Positions 34,532-46,543 of a stretch of 64,000 nucleotides of DNA are shown here, in pieces. Under the pieces are notes generated by a model that was not told the origin of the DNA, made no database searches, and was given only the letters and a program-made list of their open reading frames with translations. The DNA comes from Jackrogersella multiformis (Eukaryota; Ascomycota; Sordariomycetes; Xylariales; Hypoxylaceae): positions 1,984,001 to 2,048,000 of the forward strand of contig CADCXD010000002.1 in the NCBI GenBank assembly GCA_902806575.1, in the 5' to 3' direction. Both the position numbers and the translations under genes were made by a program. Each line of letters begins with the position of its first letter. The stretch's first letter is position 1.

Positions 34532-35074
34532 CTAGTTCTGGCGGGGAGGAGGAGGAGGGGGGTTCTGGTTCTGGGCAGGAGGTGGCGGGGGCAGAGCGTC
34601 ACGCTTTCCTGCGGGGCGAGGAGGGTTCTGAGCAGGAGGAGGAGGAGGGTTCTGGTTTTGAGCCGGAGGTGGTGGGGGCGGAGCGTCACGTTTTCCTGCG
34701 GGACGAGGAGGGTTCTGAGCCGGAGGAGGAGGGGGGTTCTGGTTCTGAGTCGGAGGTGGCGGTGGCGGAGCAGCTCGCTTTCCCGGAGGAGGAGGAGGCG
34801 GGTTCTGCTGGTTCTGACCCTGGTTCTGGTTCTGACCCTGATTCTGAGCCGGGGGAGGCGGGGGAGGGGCAGCTCGCTTCGCTGGAGGTGGAAGAGGGAT
34901 CTTCGCCGGAGGTGGCGGAGGGACGTCCCTCTGCCCGACGGGAGGGGGCAGAGGGTTCGTTGCCGGCTTCGGCGGCGGCAGAGGGCTCTTTGTCGGCTTT
35001 GGCAACGCGGGCTCGGCCGGCATGGCGACAGCCATAGACATGAGAAGAGTGGTTGCGAGAGTAGAGAACTTCAT
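34532..35074 (-). CDS. Secreted proline-rich repeat protein with KR sites (Kex2-processed repeat precursor candidate)
   Basis: A single exon of 180 residues. Residues 1-18 form a signal peptide (KFSTLATTLLMSMAVAMPA, cleavage near 18-20). The rest is Pro/Gln/Asn-rich with dibasic KR pairs at 66-67, 99-100, 128-129 and 157-158. Cutting after each pair would release units of 33, 29 and 29 residues and a 22-residue tail. The units start AAPPPPPP, AAPPPPPP, DAPPPPPP and DALPPPPP and continue with (A/T)QNQ...NPPPPP; two end in NPPRPAGKR. Repeats separated by KR in a secreted protein match the fungal Kex2-processed repeat proteins, which include hyphal adhesion peptides, pheromone-like peptides and precursors of cyclic dikaritin peptides. 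No UstYa-like or tyrosinase gene is nearby, so I favour a structural or signalling peptide. A plain cell-wall proline-rich protein is the alternative. Confidence 0.8.
   Translation of the reverse strand: MKFSTLATTLLMSMAVAMPAEPALPKPTKSPLPPPKPATNPLPPPVGQRDVPPPPPAKIPLPPPAKRAAPPPPPPAQNQGQNQNQGQNQQNPPPPPPGKRAAPPPPPPTQNQNPPPPPAQNPPRPAGKRDAPPPPPPAQNQNPPPPPAQNPPRPAGKRDALPPPPPAQNQNPPPPPPRQN
34562..34735. repeat. 87-bp coding tandem repeat
   Basis: Two 87-bp units (34562-34648, 34649-34735) with few differences, and a third partial unit from 34736. They encode the 29-residue units of the secreted precursor. Confidence 0.88.
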
Positions 35075-37093
35075 TTTGCTGGATTTCCTTAGACCTGAAG
35101 GTAATTGTTGAAAATGTAAAATATATTATAATCGAGAATTGAATTTATTGGTTTGGTAAGGTGCCGGGTTGTTGTTGATGATGTGTACTGAAATATTTTG
35201 ACATAGATGAGGCCGGGAGCTTAGGTCTTTATACGCATCCTGAAGAGCGCACGATGTTTCGATTGCACCCATGGACCGTCCACGATGTGATTATCTCGTA
35301 GCCATCGGCGTCGTCATCCTTCTCTGAGGCCCATAGATACTCGCCGATCATCGTTGCCCAGTGCGCACCCTACGCGCTCCTTCTACCGGTATGAAGGTGT
35401 CTCTATGCCTGCTAAAGTCTACATTCGAGGCGCTGCACTCCGACATTCTCATTACATGATGTAAATTGAAGTTAATACCTATACCATGATCCTACGCCGG
35501 CGGTATATCCCCATGTGCTGTGCCTCGAAACCGCACTGGAAACAGCGGTATTCAGCCAGTTTGGCACAGCTTACGACGCCGTGTTTATTGCTCGGCAGGG
35601 GAGATAACCATCCAGGCGTGATCTCACGAAACGAATAAGACGATGTTGTGATTTGTTAGTGGGGACGTCGGACGGCCATAGCCAGTGTGGAGCTTCGTGG
35701 AGTTCGGCAGTATCGAAGCTTGCGTGTTCATTGCCGACATCCCTGCTTATAACTAATCTAATCTTCACGTCTTTACGTCCCTGATATCGGTCGTTTCCTT
35801 ACCCCGGTGATATCTTTTCAGGCAGGACTACCCTAGGTATGTTAAAAATAAGTCTCCAAACATTAAATTGGGTATGTGTTTTGCTTGACTGCTGTGGGTT
35901 AGCGCTAAATAAGCTTGACGGACGAACCTGGGGAGACTAGTTCTTCATTTTGACTAGCCTCATCTGAGCAAGCTTTTCAGCTCCTTGGTGAGACATTAGG
36001 TAACGTGATATAACTTACTCTCGGTATGCTACCTAGGTACGGGGTATGACTCTTTAACATTGGCAAGAATCGTTGTCGATGCGAGTTGTAAGTGGCAGGC
36101 GCGTTTGTCTACACTAGTGTACTTGACCCTATATGCTAATACGACAGAACGTACCTAGGTAGAGAAGGATGAATACCTAAGGGCTTACCTACACAAGGAC
36201 GAAAGGATCTATATTCGCCTGGCCATTCGAGATCCATAGCCGCACGTGAGGCTGAGCTAGGCCCGAATCCTTGCTATACTGTACCTGGCATTATGAACAA
36301 GATCCATGGATGATGGATCTTTAACGGGGAGCCCCGCAGCCCTCCAGCCCCGTTTCCCCCCCGATCATAAAACACTTCCATGGAAGATTCCGAAACGAAG
36401 ATCTTACTGGGTGAGTACGCGGCAGAAAGTGGTGTCGGCCGTTGACCTGGTCGAAGGGTTCGGCGTTATTATGGTCCAATTGGTTCAGATGGTCCATATG
36501 GCGAATACAGCGAATGCGGCGAATTGCAAGCTGCCGGCTAGGCTGGATCATCTTTGACCCTTCACCGCATACATATGACCTTGTCACGGCCATGGGAAAA
36601 TCATTAGGATTGTCATCCGAATTTGTTGAGACGCGTATGTGCTGCTTAATGATCTAGTTATGACTAGGTGAGTGTATGAGCCTCGAAGGCTAGACACCAC
36701 TGGCCGACCCCCTTCTCCCCTTTTGTTCCTCACAGCCCCCCCCCCAAGGCACAAGAACCTACCCCCGACTTTCCTACTCATAAACCAAGGGTTAAAGCCA
36801 CATCCGTCCCGTTCGTGGCTACCCAGCATAAATGGTCGAAGAGGTCGTTAAATCGTCATTAATGCTCGTGTTGTCTCGTCTCGTCTAAAAAAAGAATATA
36901 TAAAAAAACGGCCGTCATGAGAAGGGAGATCTCGCCAGCATCTAAGATGTTGGTATCCGCGGTTCGAGGCCGAGTGGAAAACAGAGAATGAAGAAATGGA
37001 AATAAAGTGAACGCAATACAATGCCGGGCGATGCTTTGGGAAAATCAGTGGCTTCTGAAAGCAGAGAATAATAGAATGAAAGAAAATTAGCGC
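35075..37093. other. 2-kb spacer
   Basis: Promoter side of the proline-rich precursor and 3' side of the calpain gene, both on the minus strand. No gene found. A poly-C tract lies near 36737-36745 and palindromes near 36032 and 36153. Confidence 0.5.
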
Positions 37094-40000
37094 TTAGGTT
37101 GATGACTTCTTCTCCGCGGGTAAGTCTGCTTCTCTCCTCTCCTCGGAATACTGGGGGCTGCAGTCCATGGAGTTCGAGTCAGTTGAGTCCGGGGTCGCGA
37201 TGGGCGTCCCTTCGTCTGTCGAGTCGGAGGTGTCTGACTTGGCACAGTCGTCTTTGCCGTCTGACTTGTGGGAGTTGGCCTGTGCTTTGTCGTCGTCATC
37301 TTCCTTCTTTTCGTCGTGCTCCTCCTTAGACTTATCGACTTCCTTTTCCTCTGGAGGTTTCTCTTCTTTCTCGTTCTTTTCGTCGTCATCGTCCTTCTTC
37401 TCCTCGCCCTTCTTCTCTTCGTCCTTCTTATCGTCATCTTGCTTATCCGCGTCTTTCTCGATCTCGCCGCTCTTCTCCTGCTCGGCGTCGTCGTCGGGTG
37501 CGACGATTTTCTGCTTGTGGACGAGCTCGCCGTCGATGATCTCGACCTCGTCCGTGACGTCCATATTCTTCTTCGCGCGCTCGCCGCCTGCGTTCATCTG
37601 GGCGTTGTCGATGTCCGCGGCACCCTTCTCGCCCATGCCGTTCTCGGCCATATCGCCTCCCTCGAGCACGACGCATAGGTCTAAGTCCTCGTCCTTCGAG
37701 TACACCCGGAATCCGACGATGCAGATGGCGTTCCACGGGTCCGGCATTCCCGACTCCCCGTCGCTCTCTACGGCGTTGTCGTTGGTGGTGGTCGCGGGTG
37801 GCGCCGGGGTAACGCGGGGTTTCTTCGACATGTCATCTGAGGAGTACACGAGCTCCCAGTCTTCGACCGGGCTGTCGGACGAGTCGCAGTCGGACGAGTA
37901 GGTTGGCGGAGGCGTAGGTTGCTTTCGGCCACGACTGGTCTTGGTAGCAGGAGTATCGCCGCTAGAGGTAGGCTTTTCCTCGGCGGGTTTCTTCTCGGCT
38001 GCTTTATCCTCGGACTTCTTTTCCTCGGACTTCTTTTCCTCGGATTTCTTTTCCTCGGACGGCTTGCTTTCGTCTTTTACAGCTTCCGAGGCCTCGTCCT
38101 TTGGTTTATCCGCTTCGGCATCCGCGGCAGTGTCCTCAGTTTTAGTTTCCTTCGGGTTGTCAGCAGACTCGGAGCTGCCGCCTTCGTCTTTGGTTTCTGC
38201 GGCCTCCTTGTTCTCGGTCTGACTGCTCTTGTCTTCGCCCGACTGACGCTCTTCCGTCTGGACCGATGCGTCCTTAGGCATTTCCTCCCCCTTCTCCTCC
38301 TTCTCCTTACGCTCGGCCTCCTCTTTCTTCTTCTTCTCGGCGGCCTCGGCTTCTTTCCGCTTCTTCGTCTCGAGAGCCTCAGCTTCGGCTTTGGCCCTTG
38401 CTGCCTCCTCCTCCGCTTTCTCGGCCTCCGCTTTAGCCTTCTTCTTCTTCTCGTCCTCTGCCTCCCGCCGCCTGTCGCGCTTCTCCTGGTTCTTCTTTGT
38501 CTGCTTCTTCGTGATGTCGCGGTTCAGGTGCCGCCTCTCCCATATCTTGCGCCGCTCTTGCATGCGCGAGCTGCTGGCCTTCTTCTGGTCCGACTTCTTG
38601 CGGAGCTTGGCTACCTGTTCGAGATGGGCCACGCCCTTGCTGTGGGCCAGGTCGTACGCGTACCCTACCTGGGCCAGCTTCTCGTTCTCCACGCGCTTGC
38701 GGCATTCGCGCTTGACGACATCCTCAATGGAGGGCGTCACGGTATCTCGCTCGGCCACGATGCTGATGAACACCGAGTAGTTGCCGGGTTCCATACACGG
38801 TATCTCGATCGAGACGGAGCGGTCCATCAGGTAGTTGCCGTGCGACCTGACGATGTAATCCTCGCTGTCCGGCCGGCCCTGCTCGTGTACTCTGAAGTGC
38901 ATCCTAAAGTTGTACTGGCCGTTCAGGCCCTTGTAATATCTGTTGTCGAGCTGCTGGAGTACCAGGACCAGCGGCGACTCCTTCGTCAGCTTGAAGTGGA
39001 ATTTCTCGTTCCACTGCGCCTTCCACGGGACTTCCACGCCGATCCATCGCTGGCAGCAGCGCCAGTCGGGGTCGCGGAAGAGCCTCGTCTTGTCGAAGTG
39101 CTGGTACTTCTCGAGCATGTCTTCGTAGGTGATCCAGAAGACGGAATCGCTCCCGAACTGGTGGCCCAGCTCCTCCTTGACGTCGTTGTTCCACTCTTTG
39201 GAACCGTCCGACCACGGACCCTCCCAGATGCCCTTGCGGGTCTTGCCCCAGGGGTTGCTAATTGTCTGGTCAGGATTGGCAAGTCTGCTAGCGGGATGTC
39301 GGAGGGCTTACCGGAGTTTCACAAGTCGTTGGCCGTTCTTCAGCGTCCTGGCGTCCATCACGACGTAAGCGTGCCCCTCGCGGATCCCGTTGCGGTCGCC
39401 GTAGCCGCCGTCGAGCAGGCCGGTAGAGCAGCCGAACAGGAACTCCTTGTTCACCTTGCTGAACTCGTCCTCCCAGAACGCGTCGACGTCGAGGATGTCG
39501 GATGCTAGGAGCTCGGTGGTGACGCCGCCGGAGAGGTCTTCCAACCCCTCGCCGATCCAGCCGCCCGATAGCGAGCCGTAGTCGCCGTGGGCTTTGGCGT
39601 ACGCCTTCTCGAGCAGCGCGACCCAGGTCTCGTGCTGGTCTTTGCACTGGCCGAAGAACAGAGCCTTGGATCCGGTCTGGTAAGTCCTGCGGTATACCTT
39701 GTCGGGCTCCTCGCGGTCGATCTGCTGAAGCATCTCTCTCTGCATGCTCGGCGAGTCCCAGCACGGGGAGGTGAGATACAGCTTATCGTCGATGATAGAA
39801 TAGATCCATTCGCCGTCTCGATAGAAGACGAAGCCGTAGATTCCGATACCTGTCACGGCGTGTAAGCGAGATGCGGGAGGCGCGCGGCACCGTCGGGATA
39901 TATCTTACGAGTATCGTATTCGACGCAGATGCGCTTGACGGCGTCTTCCACGTTGGCCAGCGCGCTCAGGCTAGAAATGAGCCAGCAGTCGCCCAGCGAG

Positions 40001-40624
40001 CCTTGCTTCACGTCCCCGGCGCCTATGTGCTTCAGGAAAGTGGGCTTCTCGAAGATCTCGTGCACCCGCTTGACAGCTTTCGGCACGGATGTGTTGGTGC
40101 TGCATCTGGAGCTCGTGAGTTCGAACTTGCGCGACCCGAGGTAGTTGAGACAGTTCCCCTTAAGCCATTTGAGGTCCCAATCCTAATAAACAAGGCGGTT
40201 GTCAGCGTTTGACCTTCTCGCGGGAGGGAGAAAAAGTTGCCGGACGCACCAGGTCGAACCCGGGGTCTCTATAGCGAGTATTGACCCGCTTGCATTCTGC
40301 TATGATCTTCTTCACCTTGCGAGAGCATTCCTCCCTAGCACGTTCGTATCCCGCGGCCAGAAGCTCGTTGGGGCGCTCGGGGGTGCTCGGCAGCGGCACC
40401 GGGTCGAAAGGAAGAACCGCGAGCGCCTTGGTGAACTGCTTAGCGGTAAAGCGCCTCCAGATCTTGTTGATGCTCTGCTGCGGAGGCGCCTTGCGCTTCT
40501 TCTTCTTCTTCTGGGTCTGGGTGTTGATGGTCGTCGTGCTCGCCTTGCGCGGGGCTTCGTCCGATTCGCTCGAAGAGCTATAGCCAAATCTCTCGAGGTC
40601 TCGCCGAGCAGAAGCGTAAGGCAT
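37094..40624 (-). CDS. Calpain-type cysteine protease with a long charged tail
   Basis: Four exons (40624-40250, 40182-39909, 39849-39312, 39257-37094) give 1116 residues; introns are 67, 59 and 54 bp. The peptidase C2 core is intact. Catalytic Cys191 is in QGSLGDCWLISSL, His376 in GIREGHAYVVMDA and Asn397 in VKLRNPWG, with IGIYGFVFYRDGEW between them. A domain III/C2-like region follows at about 460-567. Then come a charged coiled coil (about 577-722), low-complexity Glu/Lys sequence with SEEKK repeats (about 796-814), a conserved-looking island with DPWNAICIVGFRVYSKD, and an acidic C-terminus. By family it is a regulated intracellular cysteine protease. No MIT domain is visible, so it is not obviously PalB/Rim13. 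The N-terminal 120 residues are basic (KKKKKRK near 50). An upstream in-frame TTG offers no better start. Confidence 0.9.
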
Positions 40625-43600
40625 GTTGGTGACTAGTATTGTGGCTCGCGCCGCCTGATATGGCAAGCCGACTCCAATTATATTATAACGTCACGAGTTT
40701 CGAGTTTTGACGAGAGAAATCTATTCGGCTCAACAATTAGCTCGAGTCGCAAAAATAAAAGCGAGGTCTCGGTGCGGATGTCCCAGGTTCCTAATGTGCA
40801 ATCAGAGCCGCGTGCGTGCCTCTTAGAAATGTCTAATACGCCTGGGAACTTACGACAATTAGCTTACGGCGATTACGACGAATTAGAAGGTTTGCTGCAG
40901 ATAGCAAAGCTCAGAACGCCTCACGCCAGGCAAGTCTTCTAAGCAGAGCGAGAAGGAAAGGAAAGGAGTCGCCTTTCTAGTTTACAGTCGAGGCTGCGAC
41001 TCGGTCAAGTGATGGTTACCTAGAGTAAGTAACGGCAGGGCTCAAACATGAACAGGTGGAGGACGTGCAGGATAAGATGAATCAAACAGCACCATTCACC
41101 GACAATGAGGCAGGAGGGTTACCTTAGGTACATAAGAGGTTCGAAAAGGGAAGACCCAGCCGCCGGAGTCGCCTACCTTTTGCCATCATTGGACGATACT
41201 CCCCTGTACGGGACGGACAAGGCGCATCTCGCGCAATTCTCCTGACATGCGTGGGGAAAGTACCAGTCCCGATGACTAGGTCCTACTGTAGTGTACGTGC
41301 AGTAAAAGCAGTCTATCAGGTGAGTGGGCGATGCAAGAAAGCGAAGCAAACGATGGAAGGCTGGCCCTGTGTGCAAGGCAAGGCTCAACGAGTGGCCTAT
41401 GAGAGCCTAACAGGGGTCGAGATCCGGCGAGCCGAATGACAGTTCACCGCACTTACATAGTACGCGAATTCCGCACAGACATCCAGGTAATTAGGTAGGT
41501 ACCTAGTGTATTGTACAATAATTTTAGCGGCAATAGAACTAGCCCGCCTGCAGAAAACGGCCGCCTCTCGTTGGGGGGATTCGGACCCTTGATGTGGGGA
41601 CGGCGGAGCGATTACCGGCGGGGATAGGATGCCAACTTACCTACACTAGGTAAAAGCAGACAAGCAGATTCAGGATCGCCGGGTCAGGGTTCCCCCAAGG
41701 TTCACCCCCATCTTCTCAAAAGGGGGCTTTCGAGGCTTGAACGAACAGCCCTAGACCGCATATTCAGCATACTAGCGCAGAATTCATATCCCAACCACCC
41801 TACGACTGTAGTTAGAACGGGATTCTAGACTTGTAGTGAGCTGTCATGATATACAGTATCCCAAAAACTTGACGGCACAGATCTGATATAGATGTGTAAA
41901 CATGCTCCCTAAGTAGCTGATGGATGCGTGGATTCCTGAATGGTCCTAGCTCGGCGAGCCTGCTTCGGGATTTCCTGTCAGAATAGAGATAGCACGGTAG
42001 AAAAAGTAATAAGCGAGGATTTACCAAGGGAGCCTTGCTTGCTTATTACATATTATTCACAGGAAGCCTATGCCGCTCGTTTTAGCCCCAACCATTCGTC
42101 AGCTAGAGGTCGGGTGATCCGGTTCTCGCATATCTCGACATCTTTCGACTGCGAATCCGGCAGCCAGCCTACCAGCCTACCTAAGCCGCATTCTCGAGCG
42201 AGCAAAAGCACCAGGTTATCGTGTCAGGATGCGGCCACTCAGATTGTCAGCTTAAAGATGCTTACCCGTCCTGTCCGACCTGCCTGTCTGCCTGCTTCGT
42301 CTTCGCCACAATATCGGTCCACCAACGAGGCTTGCGAATCTAGCAGTGGAATAACTCGCTCCCTGGTATCGTAGATGCATTCTGTATAGGTAATCGGCAC
42401 GAGACACCAATCAAGTTAGGTCATGTAAGTTAATCGTCTGCATCTACACTAGACGAACGCATATGAGCGAAGTACTTTCATGGCACCACAACCTAGAGTC
42501 GCAGAGTCGTTGTCGATTGCTGGATGATGTCTACGGTGCCACGGCCCAAGCTGTAGCTCCAGCACGGCATCCTTCGTTCCAGTGCCACGACTCAAGCGCG
42601 AAATGCCAGTAACGTGAACCGTCCCCAGACTTTGTTCAATCTTGAACAACAGCGGGACTTCCGTGCTTTCGGGAATAAGGACACCTACATACTACCGATT
42701 TCCTTGAGGGTTCTCGTCAGTAAGATCACGACTGCGAGTCCGGCACGGGCTTCTGCTGTGCTACATAGTATAGTGTTACCTTATGCGATTCAACATTGTC
42801 CCTGTGATACTGTAGCATATACTGTTGGATATATCGTAACAGTAACATACCTAGCTATGCTGTGGGGTATGTGTGTAGCAAGGCGAGCTGCGTGTCCTCA
42901 TTTCCAATGGATGGCGGTTCGTAAGACATGTATGTACCTAGGGTAGTATTGTCCTCATGCCCGATTGCCTACGAATATACCTAGTCGCGACGACAGCTGC
43001 AGTGCAGCTTTGCACCGTCGGAGAATGGTACCTTGGTCCCTTGGTAGAACCTAGGTAGATCACGAACTGGTAAATGTTCTTGTTCCTCGTTTAGTTCGTG
43101 GTATCAAATCGTAACCCTCGCCTAACGTTCTAGGCCGTATTAGCCTAGGTAGGCACCTAGGTACCTAGGTATGTGGTATGTAGTTGTTAGGTAATGCTAC
43201 GGATATGCCGTAGTTTCAAACATACCCCGGGTGATTGACAACGATCGCTACATGCCGATTGCTACTAGTAGCTGGAATTCCCGATATCAGCGCCTGAGTA
43301 TATTTCCGGACAGGAAAGGAAGAGAAAAGGTTAAACGGGCCGGGGCCTTGAAAGGACATGCCGAAAGCGGCAGTGCAAGGTACCTACCTACCTAGGTAGG
43401 TAGTCTTGACTCGCAGCTGCCTCGGAGGTAGGTAGGTATTCTGGATTGTCGATCAGATCAGCGATAACTTAGCGTACCTACCTACCTATTAGAGGTAGGT
43501 ACCTAAATTTTGATTTTTAATTCGGAATCGATAAGGGACTAGGTACCTATGATAAGCTGTGACTGACTCAAGATAAGGCGTGCGTGAAACAGGCATACGT

Positions 43601-44022
43601 TCAAGGATATAGCTTGTAATCGTAGGTATTGGGTACTTGGCGACGGAGTTTTAATTCATACTACTTCGTAGGTATGCAGATGATGATACTAGGTATGATT
43701 AGAATTGGCCTCAATGCTAATCTCCCATGGTTCCAACAAGCCGAAGTAAAACTGTAATCACCTTAGATAAATCGTGTATCGAGAATCCAAATTCCCCTGA
43801 AAGAGAGAAAAGGATGTAGGTGGAGGGCATGTTAACAACCAGTAGCTGACACTCAACTTACTAGCACTGGCTAGTAACCCAACCATATAGAAATATTTTA
43901 ACCAAAACAGGGCAGATATGTACAAGCCCGAACTCCATTGACCTCTCCCGTTCCGTTCCAATCCCTTTTTTTATAATCCAAAATATGCAATTATCTGTAC
44001 AGAATATTATTTGTTCATCTTT
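40625..44022. other. 3.4-kb spacer
   Basis: Upstream of the calpain gene. I see no supported gene; open frames are short and out of keeping with local codon use. The right half has one of the densest groups of the palindromic element (43141-43172, 43381-43403, 43428-43503). Confidence 0.5.
43381..43403. repeat. Extended palindrome TACCTACCTACCTAGGTAGGTA
   Basis: A near-perfect inverted repeat centred on CCTAGG with three ACCT arms on the left and two to three on the right. It is the longest symmetrical form of the dispersed element seen here. Confidence 0.88.
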
Positions 44023-45172
44023 TCATGCAAGGCCCGAGGTAGAGCGTTGTAAGATTGGTTGGTCGTCTATTAGTCGTTCGTCGATGCTGGCCTCTTCATC
44101 CTCGACGGCCTCGCCATCTTCCTCTGCCGACCCGTCTCGGCTGTAGATGAAAAACTGCGCGAATATGCCTAGGTCTAGGATCAACGTCCCGAGGCTACCG
44201 GCTAGCCACGATAGATTTACAAGTATGTACCTCCCATATATACTCTCTGCCTCGCCAGGCTCGCAACGCGGCCCGGCGCAGCGAGGATCGTAGGCGAAGA
44301 TGGAAAGGACGTACGTTAAGTTTCCCAGGCAAGCAAAGAGGAAGAACAAGATGCTTACCCCCTCGGTCGATTTGCGACGCCAATTAAGCAGCAATTGAGG
44401 GAGACGCGAGCCGAGGTAGAGAATAGCACATAGCCAACCGAAGATCTGGCCCCAGACGTCGAACGACGGAAGACCTTCGTCGACAGGCGAATCGGATTGG
44501 CCGGTTGAGTATCGCCGGCTGAGAAACCATCCAAGCACGCCAGCTACGCAGACCATCAGCGTAGCCACCAAGTTCCAGATAACCGATTGTAATCTCGTCG
44601 GCGCAGGCGGGGTTGTAACTGGAGGTTCCGACACCAATGGCACGGCCGGGCTCAGGTGAGACCACCCGCTACCCCTTCTTTCCCTCTCGTCTAGGTGGTT
44701 GCTCAACAGCCCTGTTCGCTCGTTCGGCTCGCCAACGACTAGAACGTTGGACCGTTTCGGCTGAGGTGTCGGGAGCTCATCCTTCCACGTAAACCCTTTG
44801 TAGTAGAAGCATTGCGATAGCAGGACGAAATCGGCAATGGTGTAGTAAATAGCTAGGATGACCATAGTGGGTAGGACCCCTTGGAGGACGGCGCCGAGTA
44901 TGTTGAAGACGTCTCCGAGTAGCCATAGAATGATAAATGGGACCGATAGGCCATTGGCGGAGCTTCGTCGAAAGTTTTCGATAATCTGGGGGGAAAAGAC
45001 TACGACCCATGCCGCAATTGAGATCGAACTATGGAAGACAACATAGAAATGTCAGCGTGGAACATAAAAGATCTAGTAGTTTGCCTAGACAGATGGTGAT
45101 TGCGTCTTCTCACCCGCATATACCGGATATTGCTTCGACATCGAGGTTCAGAGGGTCGGTAGGAGGCGCCAT
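44023..45172 (-). CDS. PQ-loop vacuolar amino-acid transporter (Ypq/PQLC2 family)
   Basis: Two exons, 45172-45114 and 45028-44023, with an 85-bp intron (GTGAGA, CCATAG), give 354 residues. Two PQ-loop repeats are present. The first is SPQIIENFRRSSANGLS, with Pro33-Gln34. The second is RLPQLLLNWRRKSTEGVS, with Pro230-Gln231. Seven membrane segments are expected. The loop between the repeats holds NERTGLL (residues 122-128), an acidic dileucine signal of the kind that sends yeast Ypq1 to the vacuole through AP-3. By family it exports cationic amino acids from the vacuole or lysosome. The first exon is only 59 bp and begins with the sole ATG that keeps the first PQ loop in frame. The C-terminus is acidic and cytosolic or lumenal without further motifs. 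Confidence 0.9.
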
Positions 45173-46543
45173 TGTGAAGCGAGAATCTTAGGCTGCCTAC
45201 CTAGCTGCCTAGGTACGTTGGTAGGTAAGAGAAAAGAACGATCGTGTAACGGAGATCGACGCCAAGGGAGCTCGTAGATTGGCTATCTTATCTGATTGTG
45301 ACTTATGATTTTAAGGAGACTGGCAGCTAGGAGACAGGAAAGAAGAATTGTAGTAAGATGGTGTACTCCGAAGTACTGTTTCTAAAGAAATGATATTCAG
45401 ACTTGACCTATACAAAAACCACATTTGACAGAAAAAGAAATTGACTCATAGAAAGGAATTTTTTACTATTGAATGAAATTTTCGGAAGATGACAGAGCTA
45501 CACTAGAAAATTGCGCCAGCGCGCGCCTTGGAATAACTAGAAAAAATCTTAAGATTACCTACCAGGTACATAGGTAGCAGCTTGTTTGTTACTTAGTACC
45601 GATGACGCTCAATCACCCCACATTCATGCATTCTACGGGGACCCGACCCTTCTAATTCGGCACCGATAAGGCGATAGGGCTGCGTCTTACACCTAAATTC
45701 AATTTATCCATCATCTCTTTATTAATTGAATGTATTGGAAGGTTTCAGTATTTCAATATTTCACCTAAAAAAAAAAAAAAATAGACACCTAACCTTAGCT
45801 GCTTAGGCGGATAAAAACACTTCAACTCCATTCCAAGGTTTTAGCATCGCTTAAGACATCCAATGAATCTCAATATTACTTGCTACCGGTACCTATATAG
45901 GTAGGAGGTACCTCACTCAACGCCACGCATGGACGATGAATAGCAACCTTGTAATGTAATTTCGTATTTCGTCCACACCACGTTTCGAAACACCTTACCC
46001 TTAGTGTACGTGGGTTCCTGCAGGAGGTAGGTAGGCCGTAGACCGTAGTTGAGATTCGGAGCCAATAACAAAAGAGGCAATATCTTGTCGCCGCAAACGC
46101 CGTTCGTCGGTATCGGATACTCTACGTCGGGTTATTGCTACCCCTACCTAGGTACCTACCTACATACCTACCTAAGGTTAGAGAGGTATCGCATCATAGT
46201 GAGACCCCACTAATTGAGTCCATCACTTGATCCTTTAGGGCCTTTGACACCTACCTAGGTCCTACACTAGGTACCCAGCTACCTCGGTAGTAATGGATAA
46301 TAACGTAGAAATAATTCCGTATTAATCAGCGGGTGCCCAAGGATACATATCGAAATATCGTCCTTTCAGGTTACTAATGCATAACAATTACTAACTCCAG
46401 AAAGTCCGAGTCGACCCCTACTGTTCTCCTTGCTTACTTCTTGTCAAACTGCGTCTTCTTCTTATATCATCATCTACCGTGAGCTCCGAATAGATGTTCA
46501 TCACCTCAAACTAGTAACTTCAAAATTAATCTTTAAAAACGTA
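45173..46543. other. 1.4-kb spacer between divergent genes
   Basis: Promoters of the PQ-loop gene (-) and the NADH diphosphatase gene (+). Contains poly-A at about 45767-45781 and palindrome clusters at 46141-46172 and 46252-46275. No gene. Confidence 0.5.

Noticed and set aside
34492..35037. Plus-strand Glu/Gly/Ser-rich frame of 181 codons
   Set aside because: It is the complement of the proline-rich precursor repeats. The signal peptide and KR pairs on the minus strand make that strand the coding one.
37919..39508. Long + strand open frame of 529 codons
   Set aside because: It is antisense to the calpain gene. The leucine/phenylalanine-rich text comes from the complement of Lys/Glu codons and imitates membrane segments.
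41570..41610. tRNA T-loop-like sequence (minus strand GGTCCGAATCC)
   Set aside because: The stem does not pair over five bases and no anticodon or acceptor arm can be found around it.
41940..42374. 144-codon + strand frame
   Set aside because: Composition is like surrounding spacer, with no motif, no splice support and no good start context.
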